From assembly GCA_900544205.1 (NCBI GenBank), contig UQUG01000003.1, positions 1 through 64,000 on the forward strand: DNA of 64,000 bases, in the 5' to 3' direction. Origin of the DNA: an uncultured Collinsella sp. GTDB taxonomy: Bacteria; Actinomycetota; Coriobacteriia; Coriobacteriales; Coriobacteriaceae. Made by a program: the position numbers and the translations under genes. Below the pieces are notes generated by a model, which was not told the DNA's origin, did not search any database, and was given only the letters and a program-made list of their open reading frames with translations. Of this stretch, positions 8,346-17,761 are shown piece after piece (positions within the stretch are counted from its first letter, which is position 1; the number at the start of each line of letters is the position of its first letter).

Positions 8346-11300
8346 TATTCCGAGCGCAGAGCCTCTACGGGGTCTTTCTTAGATGCGCTGCGGGCCGGCA
8401 GCAGGCCGGCAACGACCGTCAGCAGCACTGAAATTGCGATGAGCACCAGCGCATCCTGCACGGGCAGGCTCATCAGATTGGGCACCTGTTTGGCCGCAAG
8501 CGCCCAGGTATTAACCGGAAAGCTCACGAGCACCACGACGACAATGGCAAAGACGCCGGCGATGAGGCCCTCGATAAAGGTCTCGGCATTGAATACGTTG
8601 GCCACGTTGCGCTTCGACGCGCCGATCGCGCGCAGGATGCCAATCTCCTTTTTGCGCTCCAGCACGCTGATGTATGTGATGATGCCGATCATGATGGAGC
8701 TCACGACCAGACTGATGCTCACAAACGCGATGAGCACCAAGCTGATGGTGTTCACGATGTCGGTCACCGAACCCATGATGATGCCCATGTAGTCGGTGTA
8801 CGAGATTGCCTGTTCATCGTGACCAGCGGCTTTGACCTGCTTGTTGTACGCATCGATGTGATCGAGTACGCGCTCCTTGGCCTCAAAGTCGCGCGGGAAA
8901 ATCTTGACCGAGATGGGGTCGGCCTCGTCCGCATAGCCCAACGTGGTCAGATTGTTATCGTAGGTGAGCTTCGACGCCTTGGCATAGCTCATCATGAGCG
9001 AGCTCAGGTCCTCGGCGTCCATGTTGAAGTGAATGGCATGAGCAAAGGCACTCGCATCCACGCGCATGGCGCTCGCCAGGTTGGCAAAACTCGACGACAT
9101 CCGCGTCGCCATCTGGCCCATGAGCCCTGCTGCGCCTGCCTTGAGCTGAGCTGACACCGTCGCCGCAATCTGATCGCTGATCGACTTCATCACCTGGTCC
9201 ATAGCCTGCTGCAGATACGGAGCCAGCTGCTTTTGCACATAGTCGGTCATCGCCCGCTGCAGGCGCTCGGCCAGGGCATCGCCACCGAGTGCCTTGAGCT
9301 GGGCCAGGATTTGCTGGGCTGCCGTATCACTCTCAAGATACGTCGAGAACGCGGCGGCAAGCTTTGACGCGTCCTTAAGATCATCGGGTGTCAGCGCCTT
9401 AAACTGATCAGACTGCAAAAAGCCCTCAAACAGCTGGTTGGCAAGCGTTCCCACCTGCTGCATTTGCTCGGGCGTGAGTTCCAGACCGTCAAAGACGCCC
9501 GAGAAATCTGGGGTTGGCGCTTTGGCCATGATGTCGCCAAAGTCGATGTCCCTACCAACGCCCGAAAGGTCAATATCCAGCCCGGACAAATCAAGACCCG
9601 ACAGGTCCATACCGCCGGCAACACCCGAGAGCGCAGACGCATCGAACGAGAACGCGCTCTTGAGCGCCGCCTCGTCCACACTGAACATGCTGCCCAGATC
9701 CACGCCTTGCTTGGCCTCGCCCTGCAGTTCATCGAAAGACTTGCCCGTAAAGACATCCGTCTCGGGATGCGCAAGCTGCTCTTGCACAATCTGCGAATCG
9801 GCGGCGCGCTCCATAAGCCGGCGAGTCAGCGCATGTGTATAGGCAATGCCCGGAGACAATGCACTCGCATTGGCCGTCTCGTTAGGTCGCACCACGCCCA
9901 CAATGCGCACGTCGATACCGTCGGCAACCTTGGCGGCCATAAAGTCGGCGTCGCCAGACATGTCAGCCCACATGCCGGTCTCTTCGTTTTTGCGATAGGC
10001 ATCGGCCGGCGACAGCACCTTAAACGTCGTGGACAGCGCATCGTCGTAGGTAAAGTCGGTACCGGTCTCGGGTGCTTTGACCCCACCGTCGGCCGTCATA
10101 GCACTGTTAACCAGGTCGTTGAGCTCATCGATATCCAGCGCGCCGATGCTATAGAGCGTGTAGTCGCCCACCGTACCGCGGCTCGAAAGCACCATCACGG
10201 CTTCGTTGGCAGACGTGGGCCAATGACCGACGACGACATCGTACTGGCTGTCGAGCAGGCTCTGGTCGTCAATCATCTCGTTAAAGACCGAGGTTCCCAT
10301 GGATTCCATGCTCACCGTTGCCGCCGAACTTGCGCCTCCGCTCATGGCCTCGGTCATAGCGTTGGGAACAAGCCGGACGGGCTTCTCGTCGCCCTTGCCG
10401 GCACGATAGACAACCGGCGATACACCGTAGCCGTACTGAATGGCGTTGACCTCTTTATCGATGCCGTCGCCACCGGCATCGAGCCATGCCTTAAAACTCG
10501 TCATGTCATTGGACTTAACGCTCGCAAACATATCCTTTACGGCCGTGACCACGGGAATCTTATCGGTTCCCTTAGCTTTGCCGCCGGCGCTGTCGTCGGA
10601 CGAATCCACGTTTCCAGGCGAGCCATCATCCGCAGCCCCCTGCCCGCCCATCATGGATGACAGGTCGTAGTCCTGCTTGGAGATCGTAAGCGGGTAACTC
10701 GAGAGCGTATCCTCCTCGACCTTTTTGATGTAGTTGTTCACGCCATTGGAGAGCGCCAAGATCGCCGCGATACCGATAATGCCAATCGACCCCGCAAAGG
10801 CCGTCATGGCCGTACGGCCTTTTTTGGTCATAAGGTTTCGGGCAGAAAGCCCCAGCGCCGTCACAAAGCTCATCGAGGTTTTGCGCGTAGGCTTGGCCTC
10901 GCGGCGCGTGGCGTCAGCGACATCGAAAGGATCGGAATCGTCGGTAATCTTGCCATCCGCCAGGTTAACGATGCGCGTGGCGTATTGGTATGCCAACTCG
11001 GGATTGTGCGTGACCATGATGACCAGGCGGTCGCGCGCCACATCCTTGAGCAGGTCCATGACCTGTACGGATGTCGTTGAATCCAAAGCGCCGGTCGGCT
11101 CGTCTGCCAGCACAATCTCGGGATCATTAATCAGGGCGCGGGCGATGGCCACGCGCTGCATCTGTCCGCCCGAAAGCTGACCCGGGCGCTTGTTAACGTG
11201 CTCGCCCAGGCCGACTTTCTCCAACGCCTCGCGCGCACGCTGACGGCGCTCGGCATGCCCCACGCCCGTGAGCGTGAGCGCCAGCTCCACGTTTTCCAAA

Positions 11301-11599
11301 ATGGTCTGATGCGGAATGAGGTTATAACTCTGGAACACAAAGCCGATGCGGTTGTTGCGGTAGGCATCCCAATCGCGATCGTGAAAGTCCTTGGTCGATA
11401 TGCCGTCGATCAGCAAGTCACCGGAATCGAAATGATCGAGCCCACCGATAACGTTGAGCATCGTAGTTTTGCCCGAGCCCGAGGGACCCAGAATGGCCAC
11501 GAACTCGTTATCGCGAAAAGACAGGCTTACGTTGTCGAGCGCCACCTGCGTAAACGACTGCGTAACGTACCTTTTGCAAATACCTTTGAGCTCCAACAT
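8345..11599 (-). CDS. ABC transporter, ATPase fused to FtsX-type permease (MacB-like)
   Basis: 1084 residues. The N-terminal 230 form an ABC ATPase: GPSGSGKT (Walker A, about 38-45), LSGGQMQRVAIARAL (signature), VLADEPTGALDS (Walker B) and the switch His in VTHNPELA. A membrane helix follows near 270, then a large extracytoplasmic domain of about 550 residues rich in Asp/Ser/Met, then three helices of the FtsX/MacB permease at the end (ISLVLIAFVSISLVVSS; TVVAGLLPARSASKKDPVEALRSE is the typical tail). This type V ABC system uses mechanotransduction to export peptides, toxins or lipoproteins. ATG 11599 is preferred over TTG 11608 because GAGAGG would abut the TTG but sits 9 bases from the ATG. 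Confidence 0.92.
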   Translation of the reverse strand: MLELKGICKRYVTQSFTQVALDNVSLSFRDNEFVAILGPSGSGKTTMLNVIGGLDHFDSGDLLIDGISTKDFHDRDWDAYRNNRIGFVFQSYNLIPHQTILENVELALTLTGVGHAERRQRAREALEKVGLGEHVNKRPGQLSGGQMQRVAIARALINDPEIVLADEPTGALDSTTSVQVMDLLKDVARDRLVIMVTHNPELAYQYATRIVNLADGKITDDSDPFDVADATRREAKPTRKTSMSFVTALGLSARNLMTKKGRTAMTAFAGSIGIIGIAAILALSNGVNNYIKKVEEDTLSSYPLTISKQDYDLSSMMGGQGAADDGSPGNVDSSDDSAGGKAKGTDKIPVVTAVKDMFASVKSNDMTSFKAWLDAGGDGIDKEVNAIQYGYGVSPVVYRAGKGDEKPVRLVPNAMTEAMSGGASSAATVSMESMGTSVFNEMIDDQSLLDSQYDVVVGHWPTSANEAVMVLSSRGTVGDYTLYSIGALDIDELNDLVNSAMTADGGVKAPETGTDFTYDDALSTTFKVLSPADAYRKNEETGMWADMSGDADFMAAKVADGIDVRIVGVVRPNETANASALSPGIAYTHALTRRLMERAADSQIVQEQLAHPETDVFTGKSFDELQGEAKQGVDLGSMFSVDEAALKSAFSFDASALSGVAGGMDLSGLDLSGLDIDLSGVGRDIDFGDIMAKAPTPDFSGVFDGLELTPEQMQQVGTLANQLFEGFLQSDQFKALTPDDLKDASKLAAAFSTYLESDTAAQQILAQLKALGGDALAERLQRAMTDYVQKQLAPYLQQAMDQVMKSISDQIAATVSAQLKAGAAGLMGQMATRMSSSFANLASAMRVDASAFAHAIHFNMDAEDLSSLMMSYAKASKLTYDNNLTTLGYADEADPISVKIFPRDFEAKERVLDHIDAYNKQVKAAGHDEQAISYTDYMGIIMGSVTDIVNTISLVLIAFVSISLVVSSIMIGIITYISVLERKKEIGILRAIGASKRNVANVFNAETFIEGLIAGVFAIVVVVLVSFPVNTWALAAKQVPNLMSLPVQDALVLIAISVLLTVVAGLLPARSASKKDPVEALRSE

Positions 11600-11752
11600 G
11601 GACGGCAACCTCTCCCACGCGGGCGCACTCGCCCGCTCTCCCCCGCCGTTCGTATTCGACGCGTTTGTCCTACTCTATCCCCATTTTTTACCGGCGCTAG
11701 TGAGGAATGTAGGGAACCGCATCAAAAAACGAACGGGACGACGTCCAAAAGA

Positions 11753-11774
11753 AGAGGTCCCGAGCGGGACCTCT
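11753..11774 (-). terminator. Rho-independent-type terminator after the TlpA-like gene
   Basis: Arms AGAGGTCCC and GGGACCTCT with a 4-base loop, followed on the minus strand by TCTTTTGG. It lies 80 bases beyond the stop of the lipoprotein gene. The rest of 11600-11853 shows no gene. Confidence 0.6.
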
Positions 11775-11853
11775 AAATGGTGGAGATTATCTTGAAAGGC
11801 AGCAGACTACTCCGCACAGCGGTGCACGATCATCGCCATGCTTTACGCGTTTT

Positions 11854-12825
11854 CTACTGCTCGCTATTCGCAATCGCCTGGTCGATAAGCTTGTCGAGCG
11901 CTGCGCGCTGCTCAGCGGAGCTGATGGCGCCCACGATGGGCTCCCCTACGATGTTGCCATTCTGATCGATGACATACGTCGTCGGGAACGAGAACAGATT
12001 TGACGTAAACTTGCCGGCCTCGCTATCCGACTTGAACCAGATGTTCTTATATGTCACGCCCTTCTTGCTCAGCACGTCCTTGGCATCTGCAATCTCGCCC
12101 TTGTTGCCATCGAGCGTAAAGGAATTGACGCCCACGACCTGGCCGCCCCTCTCGGCAAGCTCCTGATTCAGTTTCTCAAGATCGCCCAGCTCGCCCACGC
12201 ACGGCTTGCAAGTGGTGAACCAGAAGTTCATGACGGTGACCTTGTTCTTAGAGAACAGCTCGTCGCTGCTCACGTCGTTGCCATCCAGGTCCTTGCCCGT
12301 AAAGCTGGGGAACTTCGTCGCCTCGCTCGAAGCATTGGCGCCGGCCGTCATGCCAGCGGTCGAAGCGTCGACGCTCTCGCCTGCGCTCGGCGTGCTTCCA
12401 CAGCCGGGGAACTCCTTCTCCAAGCTCTCGAGCTTGTCTTCGATCTCCTTGATCTGCTGTGCACCGGCCTTGAGCGTCTTAAGCTCATCCGCCGTGAACT
12501 CATCCTTGGCGCCGTCGATGGTCTTGAGCAGGAAATCGCCGTAATTGCTGCCGTCCTCAATCATTGCCGAGTCTTTATTTGCCGCATTGAATACCTTTTC
12601 CCACAGCGCGTTATCACTCGAAAAGATCTCGTTCTCCTTCTGCATGAGCTTCGCATACAGCTCAGCGGCCTCGTCGGCATTGGCCGGCTTCTGCGCAGTG
12701 AGTTCTGCGATCTTAGGATCGGAGCTCGCAGATTCGCTCGCATTGCCGCCAGGTGCCGAGCACGCCACAAGACACAAGGCCAGCACCGGCACCATAAACA
12801 GGGCCGCAATCTTAGAAAGCTTCAT
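11854..12825 (-). CDS. TlpA-like thiol-disulfide oxidoreductase lipoprotein
   Basis: 323 residues. Lipoprotein signal with lipobox LVAC (Cys22), then a Ser/Asn-rich spacer, a helical region of about 110 residues (PANADEAAELYAKLMQ ... LESLEKEFPGCG), a flexible linker, and a thioredoxin fold of the TlpA/ResA type from about 170: FWFTTCKPC holds the CxxC (Cys206, Cys209) and FPTTYVIDQNG the cis-Pro loop. It is anchored outside the membrane and exchanges disulfides. The start has GGAGGAACG upstream. It follows a membrane iron-sulfur protein by 29 bases; the pair plus the CXXC micro-protein look like one extracytoplasmic redox relay. Confidence 0.9.
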   Translation of the reverse strand: MKLSKIAALFMVPVLALCLVACSAPGGNASESASSDPKIAELTAQKPANADEAAELYAKLMQKENEIFSSDNALWEKVFNAANKDSAMIEDGSNYGDFLLKTIDGAKDEFTADELKTLKAGAQQIKEIEDKLESLEKEFPGCGSTPSAGESVDASTAGMTAGANASSEATKFPSFTGKDLDGNDVSSDELFSKNKVTVMNFWFTTCKPCVGELGDLEKLNQELAERGGQVVGVNSFTLDGNKGEIADAKDVLSKKGVTYKNIWFKSDSEAGKFTSNLFSFPTTYVIDQNGNIVGEPIVGAISSAEQRAALDKLIDQAIANSEQ

Positions 12826-12854
12826 AGTCGTTCCTCCGTTTTGTCGAAGCTTGT

Positions 12855-13757
12855 TTACTTTTTATCGGTGGTCAAGGGGAGCTTTTCCGCCGACACATCC
12901 AGGCCATAGCGATAGCTGATGGCATCGACGGGACAGGCCCCAATGCACTTTCCGCACCGGATGCATTCGGCATGATTGGGCGCGCGGACCACATCAACGT
13001 CCATCTGACAAACCTTTGAACACTTGCCGCACGAGACGCATTTGCACGCGTCGACCTGAATCCCCAACAAGGACACCTTATTCATGAGCGCATAGAATGC
13101 GCCGAGTGGACAAATCCATTTGCAGAAGGGGCGGTAGAACAAAACGCTCAGCACTACCACGGCAATGAGAACGGCAAGTTTCCAAGTAAAGAGATGTCCC
13201 AACGCAGATCGAATGCCGGCATTGGCAATGGCCAGCGGAATGGCACCCTCGAGCACACCCTGCGGACAGATGTACTTACAAAAGAACGGGTCGCCCATGC
13301 CCACGTCGTTAACCACCAAGACGGGCAGCAGCACCACGGCAAACAGCAGCACGACGTACTTGATGTACGTGAGCGGCTTGAGCTTTTTCGTGGAGAACTT
13401 TTTGCCGGGAATCTTATGAAGCAGCTCCTGCAGCCAGCCAAACGGGCATAGAAAGCCGCATACAAAGCGTCCCAGCAGCACGCCGAGCAAAATGAGCGTA
13501 CCGGTGACGTAGTAAGAAAAGTTGAACTTGGATGAACCCACCACCGACTGGAACGACCCGATGGGGCACGCACCCGATGCCGCGGGGCACGAATAGCAAT
13601 TAAGTCCAGGTACGCAGACTGTTTTTCCCGCGCCCTGATAGATGCCGCCTTTGGCAAAGTTTGGCAGGTGAATATTGGTGACCAGCGTCGCCGCCGCCTG
13701 AATGAATCCGCGAAATCGGGCCAAAACATGCGACGCAGTGTTTTCTCTTTTATCCAA
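12855..13757 (-). CDS. Membrane 4Fe-4S (NapH/polyferredoxin-like) electron-transfer protein
   Basis: About 300 residues. Near the N-terminus lies CVPGLNCYSCPAASGACPIG, then membrane helices with FLCPFGWLQELLHKIPGKK and KYICPQGVLEG, typical of the NapH/RdxA/CcoG-like family. The C-terminus has two 4Fe-4S motifs (CVSCGKCSKVC and CIRCGKCIGACPVDA). It moves electrons across the membrane, here probably to the TlpA-like lipoprotein. The frame is open back to ATG 13844, but I place the start at TTG 13757: GGAG lies 10 bases upstream, it overlaps the stop of the CXXC micro-gene by 8 bases, and the protein then begins as family members do. This start is not certain. Confidence 0.88.
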   Translation of the reverse strand: MDKRENTASHVLARFRGFIQAAATLVTNIHLPNFAKGGIYQGAGKTVCVPGLNCYSCPAASGACPIGSFQSVVGSSKFNFSYYVTGTLILLGVLLGRFVCGFLCPFGWLQELLHKIPGKKFSTKKLKPLTYIKYVVLLFAVVLLPVLVVNDVGMGDPFFCKYICPQGVLEGAIPLAIANAGIRSALGHLFTWKLAVLIAVVVLSVLFYRPFCKWICPLGAFYALMNKVSLLGIQVDACKCVSCGKCSKVCQMDVDVVRAPNHAECIRCGKCIGACPVDAISYRYGLDVSAEKLPLTTDKK

Positions 13758-13896
13758 TTCCGATACACTCCAAGCACAGCCTAATCGCTTTGGCCAGCAC
13801 GGCATCCGCCTCGCCACGCATAACGCCAAAGCACACCATGGCAATTCCGACGATCAACAAAGCGACCTGTACCACGGGTTTTACCGCTTTGAACAA
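13750..13896 (-). CDS. CD1871A-type CXXC micro-protein (48 aa)
   Basis: A 48-residue membrane micro-protein: a hydrophobic helix (VVQVALLIVGIAMVCFGVM), the RGEA turn, then LAKAIRLCLECIGIG with a C-terminal CxxC. This matches the small CD1871A family by pattern (RGE, then CLECIGIG at the end). Start TTG 13896 has AAAGGAG 8 bases upstream. It overlaps the next gene, the membrane iron-sulfur protein, so translation is probably coupled. The conserved neighbourhood in other anaerobes is the same set (micro-protein, 4Fe-4S membrane protein, TlpA), from memory. Confidence 0.8.
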   Translation of the reverse strand: MFKAVKPVVQVALLIVGIAMVCFGVMRGEADAVLAKAIRLCLECIGIG

Positions 13897-13986
13897 CCTG
13901 ACCACTCCTTTCGTTACGCGACCATTGGACCATATCGACTATAAAATCCGTGTTAAGCGCGATTTGGAATGTGCAAGGAGACTGTT

Positions 13987-14661
13987 ATGCGTATTTTGAT
14001 CGTCGAAGACGAGCGAGCACTGTGCGATGCAATCGCGCGCAGCTTGCGAAACCTGGCGTACAGCGTCGACTGCTGTCACGACGGACAGGAGGCGCTCGAC
14101 CTACTGGACGTTGAGGCCTTCGACCTCGTGGTACTCGACCTCAACCTTCCCCGTATCGACGGCATGACCGTACTCAGGGAACTTAGGGAAACTGACTGCG
14201 AGACCAAGGTACTGATTCTGTCCGCACGTGGCGAAGTATCCGATAAAGTCGCCGGACTCGATGCCGGCGCCAACGATTACCTCACCAAGCCGTTTCATCT
14301 GGACGAGCTTGCGGCAAGGATTCGCAGCCTTACCCTCAGACGCTTTACACAAAGCGACATAGTATTAACCTGCGGAAAGCTCCGCTTTGACACCAAGGCG
14401 CGCATCGCTTCCGTGGACAGTGAGGCTTTATCTCTTACGCGCAAGGAAACGGGAATCTTGGAATACCTAATGCTTAATCAGGGGCGTCCGGTAAGTCAAG
14501 AGGAGCTTATCGAGCACGTTTGGGATAGCAGCGTGAACAGCTTTAGCAACGCAACCCGCGTTCATATCTCGTCACTCCGCAAAAAGCTACGCAGCGTTTT
14601 GGGATACGACCCGATTCGCAATCGGATTGGAGAGGGCTACGTTATGGAGGATAGCGAATGA
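13987..14661 (+). CDS. OmpR-family response regulator
   Basis: 224 residues from ATG 13987 (CAAGGAG at 7 bases; the ATG at 13969 lies within that site's own surroundings). Receiver: acidic pair in IVEDE, phospho-acceptor Asp51 in VVLDLNLP, LSARG and the Lys of LTKPF. The C-terminal winged helix has LTRKETGILEYLMLNQG and THVHISSLRKKLR-like sequence (ATRVHISSLRKKLR). It forms an operon with the histidine kinase, overlapping by ATGA, and is divergent from the redox operon 90 bases away, so that operon is a plausible target. Confidence 0.93.
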   Translation: MRILIVEDERALCDAIARSLRNLAYSVDCCHDGQEALDLLDVEAFDLVVLDLNLPRIDGMTVLRELRETDCETKVLILSARGEVSDKVAGLDAGANDYLTKPFHLDELAARIRSLTLRRFTQSDIVLTCGKLRFDTKARIASVDSEALSLTRKETGILEYLMLNQGRPVSQEELIEHVWDSSVNSFSNATRVHISSLRKKLRSVLGYDPIRNRIGEGYVMEDSE

Positions 14662-15797
14662 AAAGGCTTTCGCTTCAATGGCGCATAACGATTATGACGG
14701 CACTGCTCACGTGCGCGGCATGCGTGCTGACGAACTGCCTGGTCGGCTATACGGGCATGCGCTACATGGATGCCATCGGCAGCGACATCTCGGCCCTTAG
14801 CGCAGCCGGCGTAGATGCACCTCAGGCGTTTGACCCAACGAAGGGGAGCCTCGATGACGAGGTCACGATCGTCGTAAACGACGCACAGGAGTCTTTTGGC
14901 ACGACAGCCTGGTACATCACGGCTGGAGTCACACTCCTTGGCGGCGCGCTGGCATACTTTGTGAGCGGCCGTGCACTCAAACCGCTGCACGATTTCGCTG
15001 CACAGGTTGAGCGTGTGCAGCCTGACAACCTAAGCGAAATCAGACTCAGCGAAGATGTACCCACCGAGCTGCAGCGATGCAGCGCCTCTTTCAACGACAT
15101 GATCACCCGTCTTGGCGAAGGGTTCTCTGCACAACGTCAGTTTACCGGCAACGCCGCACACGAGCTGCGTACCCCGCTCGCCCTTATGCAAGCACAGATT
15201 GAACTATTCATCTCCGAGCACCCCGGTTTGCAACCCGAAACAGCCGAGCTACTCGGCCTGCTACAAGAACAAACTGAGCGCATGTCTCGAATGGCCAAGG
15301 TATTGCTCGAGATGAGCGAGCTCCGCAGTGTTCCTTGCGAGGACGATGTGGAACTTGGTCCCTTGTCCGAAGAGGTCCTCACCGACCTTGCGCCACTTGC
15401 CGAGAATAAGGGCATAGCCCTCAATTGTGCTGGAGACGCTTTAGTAATCGGGAGCGACACGCTCCTCTATCGGCTGGCGTTTAACCTGGTCGAAAACGCC
15501 ATCCGTTACAGCCGCCCCGGCTCGACTGTCAACGTCTCCATCAGCGACAGCGACAGCCACGTGCTCCTGCGAGTCAAAGATGAGGGCCCGGGAATACCCA
15601 AACAGTACCGAGAGAGCATCTTCCAGCCGTTCTTTCGTCTAGATAAATCCCGCAGCAGGGCATACGGCGGCGCAGGACTCGGGCTAGCGCTTGTTTGGGA
15701 GATTGCAGCCCTACACGGCGGCACGGTAGAGGTCGAAGCAAGTTCCGAGAACGGGACCACCATGCTCGTGACCCTCTCAAAGGGGGCCACCACGTGA
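14658..15797 (+). CDS. Sensor histidine kinase
   Basis: 379 residues. TM1 about 10-30, a short extracytoplasmic loop of about 50 residues, TM2 about 84-103, HAMP region, HisKA with the phospho-acceptor His168 in AAHELRTPLALM, then HATPase with LVENAIRYS (N box), DEGPGIP (G1) and GGAGLGLALV (G2). It phosphorylates the response regulator encoded just upstream. The sensor loop is small, which suits a membrane or redox signal, though that is inference. The stop codon at 15797 runs directly, in the same frame, into a broken arginase-family gene. Confidence 0.93.
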   Translation: MKRLSLQWRITIMTALLTCAACVLTNCLVGYTGMRYMDAIGSDISALSAAGVDAPQAFDPTKGSLDDEVTIVVNDAQESFGTTAWYITAGVTLLGGALAYFVSGRALKPLHDFAAQVERVQPDNLSEIRLSEDVPTELQRCSASFNDMITRLGEGFSAQRQFTGNAAHELRTPLALMQAQIELFISEHPGLQPETAELLGLLQEQTERMSRMAKVLLEMSELRSVPCEDDVELGPLSEEVLTDLAPLAENKGIALNCAGDALVIGSDTLLYRLAFNLVENAIRYSRPGSTVNVSISDSDSHVLLRVKDEGPGIPKQYRESIFQPFFRLDKSRSRAYGGAGLGLALVWEIAALHGGTVEVEASSENGTTMLVTLSKGATT

Positions 15798-16230
15798 TCC
15801 GACTGTCCAGGGGTCCCACTCGGCATTGCGAAACGCGTCCCAAAACTTGGACATGAGAAATGGGAGGCAGTTCGCATCTGCGCCGAGGACGAAGTCCTGG
15901 CGGGAATTCAGGATGCGCAGAGGAAGCTTACGGCAGAAAACCCCGACAGAGTCGTGACCGTCGGCGGCAACTGTATGGCGTCGCTTGCCCTCTTCGATTA
16001 CCTGCACGGGAAATACGAGAACGTTGGAATCGTCTGGATCTATGCGCATCCGGATGTATCCACGCTGAATGATGGCTACCCCAACGCTCACGCCATGGTA
16101 CTTGGCAACCTTTTGGAACAGGGTGCACCGCAACTCGTTTCGCGGATGCGGCATCCGGTGTTTAAGCCGAGCGATGTCCTGCATGTCGGGCTACAGCAGC
16201 TCCACGACTATCAGGAAGTTTGCTTAAACA
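15798..16230 (+). pseudogene. Arginase/agmatinase-family remnant
   Basis: From just after the kinase stop, one frame reads PLGIAKRVPKLGHEKWEAV, DRVVTVGGNCMASLALFDYL, VGIVWIYAHPDVS, HAMVLGNLLEQG and VLHVGLQQLHDYQEV. These are ureohydrolase-fold blocks: GGN/DC and a degenerate DAHxD. The metal motif reads YAHPD, so one ligand Asp is lost, and the N-terminal third and the C-terminal metal loop are missing. It begins exactly where the kinase ends, so a deletion joined the two. Not functional. Confidence 0.75.
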
Positions 16231-16339
16231 AGCATAGGTGTTGCGGTTTTAGCCGATGTCCTCATGGAGGAAAACGACATGCTGGGTCTGTCTGATTAAA
16301 GTCCAACAGTTTCCATGAGGCATCTAGCACGGTAAAAGC

Positions 16340-16545
16340 TAAAGACCCGGGAGACCCCAAACTGTCAACCATCTTTACGGGTGCAAGGGAAACGGGCAAG
16401 ACAGCCCTCTCTCGCTCCTATCCGAAACGGCGCTTGAACACGGCTGGATTGCAGCGAATGTCTCCGCCATGCCCGGCATGCTCGAAGATATCATCGAGCA
16501 CACAAAGGAGGCCGCAGGCCGTTACCTCTCGCAGCCCCATACACG
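16340..16545 (+). pseudogene. AAA ATPase remnant with a frameshift
   Basis: Reads DPGDPKLSTIFTGARETGKTAL (P-loop with Gly changed to Glu), then, after a one-base shift near 16405, LLSETALEHGWIAANVSAMPGM and EDIIEHTKEAAGRYLS. This resembles the start of a P-loop ATPase. The beginning and the rest of the gene are absent. Confidence 0.6.
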
Positions 16546-16824
16546 CGTGAGCGGAGTTCAAGTTGGGCAGCGGGGCGGTTTAGCGCGCCAATATAATCAA
16601 ATCGTGCACTTCCATAGCCTCTCGTCTACGTGGTGTACCGTCGTCTCCCCTTTTATCAGAGTTGGGCGATTTTCAGGCACCCGAGCTGAACTCAAATTGA
16701 ACTCAACGATGCCTTATCGGTCGAGGGCGTCCTAGCGAGAATATACAGAGGCGCACATTTCGCAGGGAACCTCCCATTCGTTATCATATCGGGATGTTGT
16801 CAAGGCAGCGTCAATGCGTTCGAC
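16546..16824. other. Intergenic, no gene seen
   Basis: No credible coding frame, hairpin or repeat of note. It lies between two remnants and the minus-strand gene that follows and may itself be decayed sequence. Confidence 0.4.
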
Positions 16825-17508
16825 CTACACCTTCTCGCTTTTCGAGGCCTCGTCTGCAGGACCATCGGAATCGATACGGAATCGATCGGCATACCATTCA
16901 TCCGAAGCAATCACCTTATGGAGCATCTGGAGATGCAGGTCGACATAGTGGCAGAACGCCTTGCCGCATTCCACGAGAGGCGCATTGTTTCTCTCGTTGG
17001 GCTCGGCTCCAAAATTAAACTCGACCTCATAGCCCTCCCCAGGCACACCCATGCTCGGCAGAACATCAATGGAGAAGTGGACGAATCCAGACGTCACCTT
17101 GTATACATCTTTTACCTTTGGATCGAACTTCTCGAGTAAGTCTTGAAGTCTTCCATCGGACATCTTCTCACCCGAGAAATCTTTCAGCTTGTTCACAGGC
17201 ACACCTTGAAACACCTGCTTGAGAAAGTCATCCTGGTCTTCGGCGGCGAATAACGCGAATGTCCGCAGGCAGACTCCAACCTGTGCGCGGAGAAGCTGGG
17301 CGACGCAAACAAGATTCCTCGACTCGAGCATGGAGATAAATCCGTCTATCAGTCTCATCGCATACTCAGAGGAGGATGCCAGATATAGATCCCATTGGGT
17401 AAAGTCGCCGTTCATGAAGGGAATCACTGCATTGCGCTCGGCGACTCTCAAGGCACTCAGGCTTTGTTCTATTTTCTCAGCTTCTTGTTTGAACTGTTCG
17501 CTATCCAA
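16825..17508 (-). CDS. Hypothetical helical protein (227 aa)
   Basis: Starts at TTG 17508, with GGGGG about 6 bases upstream. Mostly alpha-helical by composition, with no signal peptide and no membrane segment. The pattern LVCVAQLLRAQVGVCLRTF and the later GFVHFSIDVL (a conserved-looking His after a helix) recall the DUF5677/HEPN-like proteins, but I cannot assign it with confidence. It stands alone among remnants, with no operon partner. Confidence 0.65.
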   Translation of the reverse strand: MDSEQFKQEAEKIEQSLSALRVAERNAVIPFMNGDFTQWDLYLASSSEYAMRLIDGFISMLESRNLVCVAQLLRAQVGVCLRTFALFAAEDQDDFLKQVFQGVPVNKLKDFSGEKMSDGRLQDLLEKFDPKVKDVYKVTSGFVHFSIDVLPSMGVPGEGYEVEFNFGAEPNERNNAPLVECGKAFCHYVDLHLQMLHKVIASDEWYADRFRIDSDGPADEASKSEKV

Positions 17509-17569
17509 AATGCCCCCAAATGCCGACTTCTCAACAAATCAGAAAAAGCAAGAGAGACAGGGTTTAGGT

Positions 17570-17761
17570 TCATGCTCCACTGAACCCGCACTTCCAGTCG
17601 AGGTACTCCTCCTCGGAGATCGCCCCGGAGTCCTGTCTCTCGCGTCCCTCACGGAACTGTCCATATCAGTGTAGCCAATCCAAGCACAGCCCCACCGCAC
17701 GGCCCAGTCGCTTCCGGTCCTGCGTGGCCCCATGAAGGCGGAAGGGCGTGGTTGTCGTCAT
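17570..17761 (-). pseudogene. SHOCT-domain small protein interrupted by an in-frame TGA
   Basis: ATG 17761 has AGGAGAAAGGAACGCG just upstream. The frame codes MTTTTPFRLHGATQD..., stops at TGA (17666-17668, codon 32), and continues without shift to a second TGA at 17570. After the first stop it reads GAISEEEYLDWK, the core of a SHOCT domain. A single base change (TGG to TGA) would explain it. There is no sign of a selenocysteine element, but I did not fold the RNA. Confidence 0.6.

Noticed and set aside
17666..17668. Selenocysteine reading of the in-frame TGA
   Set aside because: No recognised SECIS-like hairpin or selenoprotein family; a nonsense change is simpler.
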